64,000 bases of DNA from Geomonas oryzisoli (GCF_018986915.1 NZ_CP076723.1:1025501-1089500); one strand, 5' to 3'. Positions 1-11,024 are shown, numbered from the stretch's first letter. The notes: generated by a model from the sequence alone, not told the origin. Program-made: numbers and translations.

Positions 1-46
1 TCGATGGGCAGATTGACGATCCGTTCCTGGTTCGAAAGGGTGGGTT

Positions 47-2023
47 ATGTTGTTTTTTGACATGATGCGGGACCCGGCTATCCTGGTCCTTTGCTCAATA
101 GCTCTAGCCGGCTGTTCGGGGCTTCCCGGTCTTGTGTTGCGAGACGGGACACTCGGACAACGGCTGGCCTCGGTAGCCGCGCTGACCAGCTCTCTCCTCG
201 CGCTTCCGTCTCTTCTCTACCTGCTGATAGGTGGTGGAGAAGCAAGCTTCCTCCTGAACTGGAACCTCCCTTTCGGCCCCTGCGAAGTCGCCCTCGACCC
301 TCTCTCTCTATTCTTTCTGATCCCCATCTTTCTGATCTTCCCCGCCGGCTCCCTCTACGCCCTTGGTTACTGGCCCGCCGCCTCGCACAGCTCCCAAAGA
401 AGCGTCACCTTTTTTTACGGTTTGCTGGCCTGCGCGATGGCGCTGGTGGTGGTGTCCCGCAACGGCGCCCTGTTCGTGATGGCGTGGGAGATCATGGCCC
501 TTTCCGGCTATTTCCTGCTGGTCGCTGAGCACCGTGAAGGTGAGGTCCGCGGTGCCGGTACGGTCTACCTGGTGGCGAGCCATCTCGGCGGCGCGGCGCT
601 CCTGGTCCTGTTCGCCTCGCTGTTCATGATCACCGGCAGCTTCGGATTTCCCGCGGCCGGCTCGCTTGCCGTCGGCGCGGGGCTTGCTGCGACGCTGTTT
701 TGGCTCGTCCTGGCCGGCTTCGGATCGAAGGCGGGCATCATGCCGCTGCACCTGTGGCTCCCCTCTGCCCACGCCAACGCCCCGAGTCACGTCTCGGCGC
801 TCCTCTCCGGCGTCATGCTGAAGATCGGGATCTACGGCATCCTGCGCGTGATCTCGTTCTTTACGGAGCGCCCGCTCTGGTGGGGCGGGGTGCTCACCGT
901 GGCGGGGCTTGGCTCGGCCGTGATGGGGATCTGTGTCGCCTCGGCACAGAAGGACATCAAGCGCCTTTTGGCCTACAGCAGCATTGAGAACCTCGGCATC
1001 ATCAGCGCCGGTATCGGGATGTTCCTCTTAGGGGATGGGACCGGCAACCAGCGGCTCGCCTTCCTGGGGCTTGCCGGCGCGCTCTTCCACGTGCTGAACC
1101 ACGTCATCTTCAAGCCGCTGCTCTTCTTCTGTGCCGGAAGCGTCATGCACGCCACCGGTACCCGCGACCTGGACCGGATGGGGGGGCTGGCGCGCCGGCT
1201 GCCTTACACCGCCTTCTTCACCCTGTGCGGCGCCGTCGCCATCTGCGGCCTCCCCCCCTTCAATGGTTTCGCCAGCGAAATGCTTCTCTACCTTGGCTTC
1301 TTCGGCGAGGCCCGTGCCGGCCAGCCCTTCGTCGCCCTCGGCGCGCCGGTGCTGGCACTGGTGGGGGGCGTCGCGGTGATCTCCTTCGTGAAACTCTACG
1401 GCATCGCCTTTTTGGGTGAGCCGCGCACGGCTGCCGCAGCCGAGGCCCACGAGGCGACCGGCACCATGCTTGCCCCCATCGCCCTGCTCGCCTGCCTCGC
1501 CCTCACCGGCGGACTTTTCCCGCAACTCTTCCTTGCCCTGGTGCAGCCCGCCATGCGGGTCCTCGCCCCTGGCCTGGCCCGCGCAGCCGTGCTCCCCATC
1601 GCACCGGTCTGGTTCGCGCTGGCGGGGGTAAGCGTCATCTGCCTGGCGGCGATCCTGTACCTGTTCCTGAAGGCGAAGACCGGCGGCAGTGCGGTATCCG
1701 CCCCCACCTGGGGCTGCGGCTACCTCCGTCCCTCCCCGCGCATCCAGTACACCGGGAGTTCGTTCGGCGCGTTCTTCTCCTCGCTTTCAGGCTCGTTGAT
1801 CCGTACCCGGATCACGGTGGGGCAGGTGGCCGGCCTTACCCCGGCAGCGGTACGGTTGAGCTATCACCCCGAGGAAACCCTGCTGCACCGGGTGGTGCTG
1901 CCGGTGCTGAACGTCCTCGGCATCGGCTGCGCCTTCGTGAGGAGGCTGCAGCACGGCGAGGTGCAGATCTATATTCTCTATATCTTCGTGACGTTGATGT
2001 TGCTCCTTTTGTGGGTGCATTAG
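47..2023 (+). CDS. ehrA: Ehr/hydrogenase-4-like membrane subunit (HyfB/NuoL-type antiporter-like)
   Basis: Polytopic membrane protein of 658 residues made of many hydrophobic segments. It belongs to the proton-conducting Mrp/NuoL/HyfB family. A conserved stretch at about residues 226-265 carries GSKAGIMPLHLWLP, the family's transmembrane Lys/His channel signature. Length is close to HyfB (about 670). It should form a proton-translocating arm of the membrane complex encoded by the next five genes. The ATG follows AGGGTGGG by two bases; an earlier start lies outside the window or is not evident. The ehr letter is assigned by gene order and is less certain than the family. Bases 1-46 show no gene. 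Confidence 0.85.
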   Translation: MLFFDMMRDPAILVLCSIALAGCSGLPGLVLRDGTLGQRLASVAALTSSLLALPSLLYLLIGGGEASFLLNWNLPFGPCEVALDPLSLFFLIPIFLIFPAGSLYALGYWPAASHSSQRSVTFFYGLLACAMALVVVSRNGALFVMAWEIMALSGYFLLVAEHREGEVRGAGTVYLVASHLGGAALLVLFASLFMITGSFGFPAAGSLAVGAGLAATLFWLVLAGFGSKAGIMPLHLWLPSAHANAPSHVSALLSGVMLKIGIYGILRVISFFTERPLWWGGVLTVAGLGSAVMGICVASAQKDIKRLLAYSSIENLGIISAGIGMFLLGDGTGNQRLAFLGLAGALFHVLNHVIFKPLLFFCAGSVMHATGTRDLDRMGGLARRLPYTAFFTLCGAVAICGLPPFNGFASEMLLYLGFFGEARAGQPFVALGAPVLALVGGVAVISFVKLYGIAFLGEPRTAAAAEAHEATGTMLAPIALLACLALTGGLFPQLFLALVQPAMRVLAPGLARAAVLPIAPVWFALAGVSVICLAAILYLFLKAKTGGSAVSAPTWGCGYLRPSPRIQYTGSSFGAFFSSLSGSLIRTRITVGQVAGLTPAAVRLSYHPEETLLHRVVLPVLNVLGIGCAFVRRLQHGEVQIYILYIFVTLMLLLLWVH

Positions 2024-2050
2024 AGTTTGAGACAGCCGTTTGCGCGGTAA

Positions 2051-2144
2051 CTCCTCCCCCCGGAGGGGGGAGGTCGGGAGGGGGGATCAGATGGTGGTTA
2101 TCCCCCTCCCTAGCCCTCCCCCTCCGGGGGAGGGGACCTGGTGC
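2051..2144. repeat. GC-rich palindromic repeat inside the Ehr operon
   Basis: A large imperfect inverted repeat of C-run and G-run blocks (CCCCGGAGGGGGGAGG and its partner CCCTCCCCCTCCGGGG) fills most of the 208-base gap between the first two complex genes. It resembles REP/MITE-like elements seen at other gaps in this window (6768, 42821, 53775, 62325). No transposase is nearby. It could form a strong RNA hairpin and so lower expression downstream. Confidence 0.6.
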
Positions 2145-2231
2145 CTTTCGGGTGGAAGGGGCCGGGTCACGAGAGCGCTCAACGGCTGCAGTAAACGATT
2201 CTCCAGGAGTCTTACTCAATAGGAGTTGGAC

Positions 2232-3140
2232 ATGATCGACACAATCTTCCACGTGGTGCTGGTGCTGGCCATGCCGCCGCTGCTGCTGGGGGTGATCGGC
2301 AAGACCAAGGCGGCCTTCGCCGGACGGGTGGGCGCTCCCTTCCTGCAGCCCTACTACGACATGGGGCGGCTCATGAAAAAGGGGATCGTCCTCTCCGACA
2401 GCACCACTTGGATCTTCCGGGCCGGGCCGGTGGTCACGCTCGCCGCCACGCTCTTCGCCGCGCTCCTGGTGCCGCTGGGCAAGCACCCGGCACCGATCTC
2501 GTTCGAGGGGGACATGATCCTCTTCGCCTACCTCTTCGCGCTGGGACGATTCTTCACCACCACGGCGGCGCTCGACACCGCCTCCAGCTTCGAGGGGATG
2601 GGGGCGGCCCGCGAGGTGAGCTTCTCCTGCCTCGCCGAACCGACGCTCTTCTTCGCCCTGATCACCCTGACCAGGCTCTCCGGGACCATGAGCCTTACCC
2701 CCATGCTGCAGCACGTAACGCTCCCGGTCTGGATGGGGACCGGCGCTTCGCTTATCCTGCTGCTGGCCGGCCTCTTCGTGGTGCTCTTGGCGGAGAACTG
2801 CCGCATTCCCTTCGACGACCCCAACACCCACTTAGAGCTCACCATGATCCACGAGGTGATGGTGCTGGACCACAGCGGCCCCTATTTCTGCTGCGTCCTC
2901 TACGGCGCCGCGTTGAAGCTCTACCTCTTAGGGGCGCTCTTCGTGAACATCGCGCTCCCCTTCGCCTCGGGCAACGCCTACCTCGACTGGGTGGTGTTCG
3001 CGGCCGGAATGCTGCTCCTTGCCGTCGCCATCGGGGTGGTGGAATCGGTGATGGCGCGTCTGAGGCTGATCCGCGTGCCGCAGCTTCTGGTGGCGGCCTT
3101 GATCCTGACCGCATTCTCCCTGGTCCTGGTTGTGAGGTGA
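2232..3140 (+). CDS. ehrB: Ehr/hydrogenase-4-like membrane subunit (HyfC/NuoH-type)
   Basis: A membrane protein of 302 residues in the complex I subunit 1 (NuoH/HyfC/EchB) family. This subunit anchors the soluble redox arm to the membrane. The family signature lies near residues 190-215 (RIPFDDPNTHLELTMIHE), which is almost the HyfC form. The start is placed at the ATG six bases after AGGAG; an in-frame TTG at 2226 sits too close to that ribosome site. Four bases separate it from the next gene, so the two are clearly co-transcribed. Symbol by gene order in Ehr clusters. Confidence 0.85.
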   Translation: MIDTIFHVVLVLAMPPLLLGVIGKTKAAFAGRVGAPFLQPYYDMGRLMKKGIVLSDSTTWIFRAGPVVTLAATLFAALLVPLGKHPAPISFEGDMILFAYLFALGRFFTTTAALDTASSFEGMGAAREVSFSCLAEPTLFFALITLTRLSGTMSLTPMLQHVTLPVWMGTGASLILLLAGLFVVLLAENCRIPFDDPNTHLELTMIHEVMVLDHSGPYFCCVLYGAALKLYLLGALFVNIALPFASGNAYLDWVVFAAGMLLLAVAIGVVESVMARLRLIRVPQLLVAALILTAFSLVLVVR

Positions 3141-3144
3141 CCCT

Positions 3145-3786
3145 ATGAATTCCCTGGCCGACCAGCTGCTGGTTCTCTGCCTTTTGATCAACTTCGCCGT
3201 CCTGGGCACCAGCCGCCTCGCCTTCTCGGTGCGCTGCGTCGCGGTGCAGGGGGTGCTGCTCGGGACGCTCCCGGCGCTGGTGCATCCCTTCTCCTGGCAC
3301 GTCAGCTTCATCGTGGTGAGCATCATCCTGGTCAAGGGAGGGTTGATCCCGATCCTGATCATCCGCGCCATCAAGAAGGCGGAGATCGAGCGCGAGTTCT
3401 CCCCCTTCATCGGCTACATCCCCTCGCTGGTGCTGGGGGCGCTCTTCACCTCGCTCGCCTTCATCTTCGCGGCGAAGCTCCCGCTTTCTCCGGAGCACGA
3501 GGGGCTCCTGATCGTGCCCGCCGCCGCCGCGACCCTCATGAGCGGCTTCCTGGTGCTCATGGGGCGGCGCAAGGCGATCTCGCAGGTGCTGGGGTATCTC
3601 CTCATGGAAAACGGCATCTTCCTGTTCGGTCTGCTCCTGGCCGACGCCATGCCGGTCATGGTGGAGGCGGGGGCGCTCCTCGACCTCCTGGTCGGCATCT
3701 TCGTGATGGGCATCGTCATCAACCACATCAGCCGCGAGTTCTCGAGCATCGACACCTCGAGACTCTCCGCGCTGAGGGAGGAATAG
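3145..3786 (+). CDS. ehrC: Ehr/hydrogenase-4-like membrane subunit (HyfE-type)
   Basis: A hydrophobic protein of 213 residues resembling hydrogenase-4 component E, whose C-terminal half is related to NuoK. It begins MNSLADQLLVLCLLINFAVL and has about seven predicted membrane helices; acidic and lysine residues occur within some of them, as expected for a proton path. It lies between the HyfC-like and HyfF-like genes in the usual Hyf/Ehr order, four bases after one and four before the other. Confidence 0.82.
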   Translation: MNSLADQLLVLCLLINFAVLGTSRLAFSVRCVAVQGVLLGTLPALVHPFSWHVSFIVVSIILVKGGLIPILIIRAIKKAEIEREFSPFIGYIPSLVLGALFTSLAFIFAAKLPLSPEHEGLLIVPAAAATLMSGFLVLMGRRKAISQVLGYLLMENGIFLFGLLLADAMPVMVEAGALLDLLVGIFVMGIVINHISREFSSIDTSRLSALREE

Positions 3787-3790
3787 CGAC

Positions 3791-5220
<1,430 letters not shown>

Positions 5221-5224
<4 letters not shown>

Positions 5225-6732
5225 GTCCCGCCATGGTCTTCACCCAAAACGGCGGCGTCCTGTCGCGCCGCGAGATCCCGCAGCACGCGCCGGAGCGCTT
5301 CGCCCAGGCGCTTCTTTCCGCCCTGGCCGGCGGGTGGCGCGTGGTCTCCTACTTCGGCATGCAGGAGGAGGACGGCGTGCGCCTGTTCTGCCTCCTCTCC
5401 TTTAAAAGCCACGCCACCATCGGTGTCATGAGTACCCTGATCACCGGCAAGAGCTTCTACTCGCTGGTGCCCCAGGCGCCGCAGCTGCACCTCTTCGAGC
5501 GCGAGATCGCCGAGCAGTTCTACCTGAACCTGGAGGGGCACCCCTGGCCCAAGCCGGTCCGCTTCGCCCCGGCACTCGGCTCCCTTCCCGGGGATACCCC
5601 GGAGCCCCCGCCGACCATCGGCGTGATGGACTTTTACCGGGTGGAAGGCGAGGAGGTGCACGAGGTAGCCGTCGGCCCGGTGCATGCCGGCATCATCGAG
5701 CCGGGGCATTTCCGCTTCCAGTGCTTCGGCGAGGAGGTGATGCACCTGGAGATCTCGCTGGGGTACCAGCACCGCGGCGTCGAGCGCATGATGCAGGGGC
5801 GCCCGGGCGAGCGGATGCGCAAGCTCATGGAGACCGTGGCGGGCGACACCACTATCGGCCACGGCACCGCTTACGCCATGATCGTCGAGGCGCTCTCCGA
5901 GACGCGGGTGCCCGCCAGGGCCCAGGCGGTGCGCGGCATCGCGCTGGAGCTGGAGCGGCTTGCCAACCACACCGGCGACCTGGGCGCCATCGCGGGGGAC
6001 GTGGGCTATCTTCCCACCGCTTCCTTTTGCGGCAGGATCCGCGGCGACTTCCTCAACATGACCGCGGGGATCTGCGGCAGCCGCTTCGGCCGCGACCTGG
6101 TCCTCCCCGGCGGGGTCCGCTTCGATCTCGGCGCCGACGGCGCCCGCCAGCTCTCCGACCGCATCAAGGTGGCCCGCGAGGAGGTGCAGAACGCGGTCGA
6201 TCTCCTCTGGGACACGCCGTCGGTACTGGCGAGGCTCGAGGGGACCGGCGTGGTGAGCGAGCAGACGGCCATCGAGCTGGGGCTCGTCGGCCCCGCCGCC
6301 CGCGCCAGCGGCCTGAACCGTGACATCCGGCGCGACCACCCCTTCGGCATCTACAGCATGAGCCAGATCCCGGTGGAGACGGCGAAAAGCGGAGACGTCT
6401 ACGCGAGGACCCTGGTGCGCTGGCTGGAGATCGAGAAGTCGCTCGATTTCATCGAGGAGCAGCTCTCCCAGCTTCCCGGCGTTGCCGTCGCGAATCCCGT
6501 GCGCGAGGTGGCGGGGGAACAGCTGGCCGTGGCGCTCACCGAAGGGTGGCGCGGCGAGGTCTGCCACGTGGCGCTGACCGACGCGCGCGGCCACTTCCAG
6601 CGCTACAAGGTGACCGATCCCTCCTTCCACAACTGGACCGGTCTCGCCCTGGCGCTCCGTGGGGGGCAGATCTCCGACTTCCCGCTGTGCAACAAGAGCT
6701 TCAACCTTTCCTACTGCGGGTTCGACCTCTAG
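5221..6732 (+). CDS. ehrL: Ehr large subunit, NuoC-NuoD/HyfG-like, without Ni-Fe ligands
   Basis: A 503-residue fusion like HyfG/HycE. Residues 1-125 resemble the 30-kDa NuoC domain (FEREIAEQFYLNLEGHPWP) and residues 160-503 the NuoD/hydrogenase large-subunit domain. In true group 4 hydrogenases the N-terminal nickel motif is RxCGxC; the matching place here, about residues 206-218, reads VAGDTTIGHGTAY, with Ala and Thr where the cysteines belong. The C-terminal motif DPCxxC is replaced by DPSFHNW at about 466. It therefore cannot bind a standard Ni-Fe centre. This matches the described energy-converting hydrogenase-related (Ehr) complexes, whose substrate is unknown. The two Cys near the C-terminus (LCNK, YCGFDL) are not in the ligand pattern. 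Confidence 0.85.
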
Positions 6733-6767
6733 TGCACAGAATCCCCTAGGAGGCTGGGCCGATTTCA

Positions 6768-6797
6768 ACTCCCCCTCCCGCGAGGGGAGGGGGAATC
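6768..6797. repeat. C-run/G-run hairpin in the Ehr operon
   Basis: CCCCCTCCC, a four-base loop and GGGGAGGGGG form a strong hairpin in the 97-base gap between the large- and small-subunit genes. The same hairpin core recurs at 53817-53842 and 62325-62355. Confidence 0.55.
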
Positions 6798-6829
6798 GTA
6801 ACTGTTGGTGTAAAGACAGGAGTCGCATC

Positions 6830-7588
6830 ATGATCAAGGCCATACTCGCCCGCATCAAGCAGGGGCATCGCACCATGGCGTACCCGAAACAGCCGCTGCC
6901 GCTGCCGGAGCGCTTCCGCGGCTATCCTGAGCTGAAGAGCTCCCTGTGCCCCCCGGACTGCCGTCTCTGTGCCGACGCCTGTCCGGTGGGAGCGGTGGGG
7001 TGTGAAAACGGGCTCGCCGTCGACCTCGGCAAGTGCCTGTTCTGTGCCGGGTGCACCGACGCCTGCCCGAGCGGTGCCATCTCCTACAGCAACGACGCGC
7101 GCCTGGCCGTCAACTCCCGCGAAGACCTGGTAGTGCGGGCTGGGGAGGAGCGCAGGCTGGCGCAGGCCCTGGACCGGAAGATGCTGGCCCTTTTCGGCCG
7201 CTCGCTCAAGTTCCGCTCGGTAGTCGCCGGCGGCTGCAACGCCTGCGAGGCCGACAGCAACGTCCTCTCCACCATCGGCTGGGACATAGGGCGCTTCGGG
7301 CTGCAGTTCGTCGCCAGCCCGCGTCACGCCGACGCCCTCTGGGTCACCGGCCCGGTCACCGAAAACATGCGCGAGGCGCTTTTGCAGACCTACCGGGCCA
7401 TCCCCGCCCCGAAGCTCGTCGTCGCCTGCGGCGCCTGCGCCATCAACGGCGGCCCCTTCATAGGCTCCCCCGCCGCCCATGACGGCGTGGACCGCCTGCT
7501 TCCGGTCGACCTCTACATCCCGGGGTGCCCGCCACACCCGGTGACCATCCTCGACGGCCTGTTGCGCCTGCTGGACCGGATGGGTTGA
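6830..7588 (+). CDS. ehrS: Ehr small subunit: 2[4Fe-4S] ferredoxin fused to NuoB-like domain
   Basis: Electron-transfer subunit of 252 residues. The N-terminal part holds a bacterial two-cluster ferredoxin: C40, C44, C47, C51 and C69, C72, C75, C79 (spacing in the first motif is CxxxC, slightly off the usual CxxC). The second part is NuoB/HyfI-like, with C136 and C139 in GCNACEAD, C200 in ACGAC and C233 in GCPPHP, the ligands of the N2-type proximal cluster. Hyf and Ech encode these as separate proteins, so this is a fusion of HyfH-like and HyfI-like parts. The ATG at 6830 follows CAGGAG; the longer in-frame reading back to 6659 runs into the large-subunit gene and is not used. Confidence 0.85.
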   Translation: MIKAILARIKQGHRTMAYPKQPLPLPERFRGYPELKSSLCPPDCRLCADACPVGAVGCENGLAVDLGKCLFCAGCTDACPSGAISYSNDARLAVNSREDLVVRAGEERRLAQALDRKMLALFGRSLKFRSVVAGGCNACEADSNVLSTIGWDIGRFGLQFVASPRHADALWVTGPVTENMREALLQTYRAIPAPKLVVACGACAINGGPFIGSPAAHDGVDRLLPVDLYIPGCPPHPVTILDGLLRLLDRMG

Positions 7589-7684
7589 AACGGCTTCCGC
7601 TGAAAAGGCTTGCACTCCTGCGGAGTTTCGGTTATTCAGGAGGTTGCCGCTTCTTTCGCAGTACTGCCGCTACAGCGAGTCGCC

Positions 7685-10225
7685 ATGAACGATGCGCACA
7701 TGGGCCCCGCGCCCACCACCTCCTCCGCCGTACCCCACTCCACCCGCCCGGATAGCGTCCCGGTCTGGAGTGTCGCCCTCCTCGCCTTTCTGCTCGCCCT
7801 GTTCCTGTCCGGCTCGATCATGCTCTTGTACGAGGCCAAGCGCCAGGACGCCCGCCGCCAGCAGGTCATCGGTCTCACCGTCAAGGCTGCCCACGACATC
7901 CAGGAACAACTGAACCGCTCGATTTCCTCGACTTACGCCCTGGCCGCCGTGATACGGCAAGGCAACGGCAAGATAGACAACTTCCAGGAACTGGCCAGGG
8001 AGATGCTCGAGCTCTACCCGGGACTCAGCGCCCTGCAACTGGTCCCCGGCGGCGTCATCTCGGAGATCTACCCGCTGCAGGGAAACGAGAAGGCGATCGG
8101 TCTGAACCTCCTGGACCAGGCTAACGCCAACAAGGAGGCCATGGAGGCGTTGCGCCACCGTTCGCTCACGCTGGCGGGACCCTTCGAACTGGTCCAGGGC
8201 GGATTGGCGCTCATGGGAAGGCTCCCGGTGTATGTGAAGGGGGGCGAGGGACAACAGCGTTTCTGGGGCTTCACCGCAGCCATGATCAGGCTGGAGACCT
8301 TCTTCGACACGTTGCAGTTGCACCGAACGCTCAGCGCCGAGTTCAACTTCCGTCTTTCCAGGATCAAGCCCGACACCGGGACGCTCGACGTCTTCTGGAA
8401 GCAGGGGGGGAAGCTCACGCGACCGGTGAGCCAGAAGATCGTCATCCCCAACGGCGAATGGACCCTTTCCGTGGAGCCGGTGGGAGGGTGGTACCAGTGG
8501 CGGACGCTCCTTGCCGAGGGGGGACTGGTCCTCATCCTGAGTTCCCTCGCCGCCCTGACGGCCTACTGGCTGGCCAGGCAGCCCGTCATCCTGCGCCGCA
8601 TGGTCGAGGAAAGAACCCGTGAGCTTTCCCAGACCAACGCGCGGCTTGAAAACGAGGTGGTCGAACGCAGGCATGCCGAAGAGGCGCTGCATGCCTCGGA
8701 GTTGAAACTGCGCTCCATCTTCGCCTCGCTCACCGAGGTCATCCTTGTCCTGGACGCCGAGGGGCGCTACCTGGAGATCGCCCCCACCAGTACGAAGAAG
8801 CTGTATCTCCCGCCCAACGAGCTGCTGGGGCGGAAAATCCCCGATCTCTTCCCGAAACAGATCGCAGATTTCTTCGTCTCCACCATCCGCAAGGCCCTCG
8901 CCGCCGGAACGACCGTCGCGGTCGACTACAGTCTCGACATCGAGGGTGAGGAGATCTGGTTCACCGGCAACGTGACTCCCATGCCCGGCGGCCGGGTGAT
9001 CTGGTCCGCCCACGACATCACCCAGAGAAAGAGGGCCGAAGAGGAACGCCTGAAGCTGGAAAAGCAGATGCTGCACGCCCAGAAGCTGGAGAGCCTCGGG
9101 GTGCTGGCAGGGGGCATCGCCCACGACTTCAACAACATCCTCACCGTCATCGTCGGCAACACGGACCTGGCCCTGATGCGGCTTTCCCCCGATGCTCCGG
9201 TTGTCGAAAACCTGCGCCGGATCGAGCTGGCGGCGGCGAGGGCCTCGGACCTGGCCCACCAGATGCTTGCCTACTCCGGCAAGGGACATTTCGTGACCGA
9301 GGAGCTGGACCTGAACCGCCTGGTGGAGGAGATGGGGCACATGCTGAGCGTCTCGGTCTCGAAGAAGGCCCAGCTCGTCTACAACCTGTGCCGTCCCCTG
9401 CCTGCCGTCACCGCCGACGCCACCCAGATCCGCCAGGTGCTGATGAACCTGGTCATCAACGCCTCCGAGGCGATCGGCGACCGCAGCGGGATCATCACCA
9501 TCTCGACCGGGTGCGAGCAGTGCGCCGAGTCCCGCCTCGACCGCGCATGGCTCTCCGATCCGGTCCGGCCCGGGCTCTACGTCTACGTGGAGGTGTCCGA
9601 CACCGGCTGCGGCATGGACCGCGACACCATGGCCAAGATTTTCGAGCCGTTCTTCACCACCAAGTTCACCGGGCGCGGACTGGGGATGGCGGCCGTGCTC
9701 GGCATCGTCCGTGGCCATCAGGGCGCGATCCGGGTCCAGAGCGAACCGGGGCAGGGGAGCACCTTCAGGGTGTTCCTCCCCGCCGGCGACGCGCCGGCCC
9801 GGCTCGAGCACCCGGAATCCCCGCCGGGGGAGACCTGGCGGGGGAGCGGCACCGTCCTGCTCATCGACGATGAAGACAACATCCGCGCCCTCGGCACCGA
9901 GATGCTGGGGGAGTTGGGGTTCCAGGTGGTGACGGCCGCCGACGGGCAGGAGGGGGTGGAGATCTTTCGCCGCCGCAACGACATCGTCCTGGTACTGCTC
10001 GACCTGACCATGCCGCAGATGGACGGGGAACAGTGCCTGAGGGAACTGCACCTGATCGACCCGCAGGTGAGGGTGATCATGTCCAGCGGGTTCAGCGAGC
10101 ACGAGATCTCCCGCAAGTTCCCGGGGACAGGGATTTCCGGTTTCGTACAGAAGCCTTACAAGCTCTCGGCGTTGCGGGAAGTCCTTTCCTCGCTGAATTG
10201 GGACAGCTCTCGTCCGCTTCGTTAA
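7685..10225 (+). CDS. CHASE-PAS hybrid sensor histidine kinase with receiver domain
   Basis: Membrane-bound hybrid kinase of 846 residues. In order: TM1 at about 22-46; a periplasmic CHASE ligand-binding domain at about 75-230 (ELYPGLSALQLVPGG); TM2 near 280-300; a PAS domain at about 345-450; HisKA with H480 in GGIAHDFNN; HATPase with DTGCGMD; and a C-terminal receiver with phospho-acceptor D773 in LLDLTMP. The H-box type (IAHDFNN) is that of PAS/hybrid kinases with no fixed partner. It starts 96 bases after the Ehr small-subunit stop, so it may be read through from that operon. The start is uncertain: the ATG at 7685 has a poor ribosome site, and a TTG at 7610 is possible. Confidence 0.85.
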   Translation: MNDAHMGPAPTTSSAVPHSTRPDSVPVWSVALLAFLLALFLSGSIMLLYEAKRQDARRQQVIGLTVKAAHDIQEQLNRSISSTYALAAVIRQGNGKIDNFQELAREMLELYPGLSALQLVPGGVISEIYPLQGNEKAIGLNLLDQANANKEAMEALRHRSLTLAGPFELVQGGLALMGRLPVYVKGGEGQQRFWGFTAAMIRLETFFDTLQLHRTLSAEFNFRLSRIKPDTGTLDVFWKQGGKLTRPVSQKIVIPNGEWTLSVEPVGGWYQWRTLLAEGGLVLILSSLAALTAYWLARQPVILRRMVEERTRELSQTNARLENEVVERRHAEEALHASELKLRSIFASLTEVILVLDAEGRYLEIAPTSTKKLYLPPNELLGRKIPDLFPKQIADFFVSTIRKALAAGTTVAVDYSLDIEGEEIWFTGNVTPMPGGRVIWSAHDITQRKRAEEERLKLEKQMLHAQKLESLGVLAGGIAHDFNNILTVIVGNTDLALMRLSPDAPVVENLRRIELAAARASDLAHQMLAYSGKGHFVTEELDLNRLVEEMGHMLSVSVSKKAQLVYNLCRPLPAVTADATQIRQVLMNLVINASEAIGDRSGIITISTGCEQCAESRLDRAWLSDPVRPGLYVYVEVSDTGCGMDRDTMAKIFEPFFTTKFTGRGLGMAAVLGIVRGHQGAIRVQSEPGQGSTFRVFLPAGDAPARLEHPESPPGETWRGSGTVLLIDDEDNIRALGTEMLGELGFQVVTAADGQEGVEIFRRRNDIVLVLLDLTMPQMDGEQCLRELHLIDPQVRVIMSSGFSEHEISRKFPGTGISGFVQKPYKLSALREVLSSLNWDSSRPLR

Positions 10226-10230
10226 TCCTC

Positions 10231-10259
10231 TTGTCAATGCCTGCTTCTTTGAGTACTAT
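10231..10259 (+). promoter_or_regulatory. Sigma-70-type promoter for the lipoprotein gene
   Basis: TTGTCA (5 of 6 consensus bases), a 17-base spacer and TACTAT (4 of 6) lie 37 bases before the lipoprotein start. Confidence 0.5.
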
Positions 10260-10295
10260 CCGGACTTTACAAATACTCCCCGAGGGAGGCATCTC

Positions 10296-11024
10296 ATGAA
10301 GTTCCCTTTCTTCCGTGCCCTTTTGCGGACGCTCCCCTTGTTGCTGGTCCTTTCCGTCGCCGGTTGCGGCGATATCGAGTGGTTCCCCCCCTACGTGAGG
10401 CAGCCGACTTCCCCGGACCCGTTCTCCTTCAAAGCGGTGACCGGCACCGACAAGAATGTGGATGTCACCTCCGCTGCCATAACGGTCGGTGGGCTCACCG
10501 CCGCTACCTCCCCCATCAGCGTGGGCGGTGCCACCGGCAGCAGTTACTCCGTCAACGGTGGCGCAGCCACCAGTAGCGCCGGGACGGTGAAAAACGGCGA
10601 CACGGTCACCGTGACCCACAAGTCCGCAACCACCCTGGGGACGCTGACCAAGAGCACGCTCACCATCGGCGACCAGAGCGCCGACTTCTTGAGCACCACG
10701 CGCTACATCGATACGCCGACCTTTTCGTTGACCGTGCTGCAGCCGGCGCCGTTTCGTCAGGCCATGGCGACCATCACCAGTGTGGACGGGGCGGTCGGGA
10801 CGCACGTGATCAGCATCAAGGATTCGTCGAATTCGGGCCTGGCGCAGTACGGGATCAGTGACAACGACACCATTCCGACCAACTTCACCACGGTCACCCA
10901 GACCATTGCGTTCCTGAACACCCGGAGGATCTTCGTGCGCAACCGCTCCGATATCGTCGATGCAGGCGCCGTAACCACGCTGACCATCGACGGCGTCGAT
11001 GTCGTGGTGACGCTGACCCCGTAG
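10296..11024 (+). CDS. Secreted lipoprotein with beta-rich repeat-like domain, function unknown
   Basis: Predicted lipoprotein of 242 residues with a signal peptide and lipobox LSVAGC, modified Cys at 24. The rest is rich in Ser, Thr, Gly and Val and predicts as all-beta, with a stretch NGDTVTVTHKSAT near residues 100-115 that looks like an Ig-type strand pattern. No catalytic motif is seen. Start: ATG nine bases after GAGGGAGG. It has its own promoter and is not in an operon with the kinase upstream. Role unknown; probably an envelope or surface protein. Confidence 0.7.
   Translation: MKFPFFRALLRTLPLLLVLSVAGCGDIEWFPPYVRQPTSPDPFSFKAVTGTDKNVDVTSAAITVGGLTAATSPISVGGATGSSYSVNGGAATSSAGTVKNGDTVTVTHKSATTLGTLTKSTLTIGDQSADFLSTTRYIDTPTFSLTVLQPAPFRQAMATITSVDGAVGTHVISIKDSSNSGLAQYGISDNDTIPTNFTTVTQTIAFLNTRRIFVRNRSDIVDAGAVTTLTIDGVDVVVTLTP

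Noticed and set aside
7670-10237. Minus-strand frame of 855 codons opposite the CHASE kinase
   Set aside because: Shadow of the kinase frame; no domain and biased composition.
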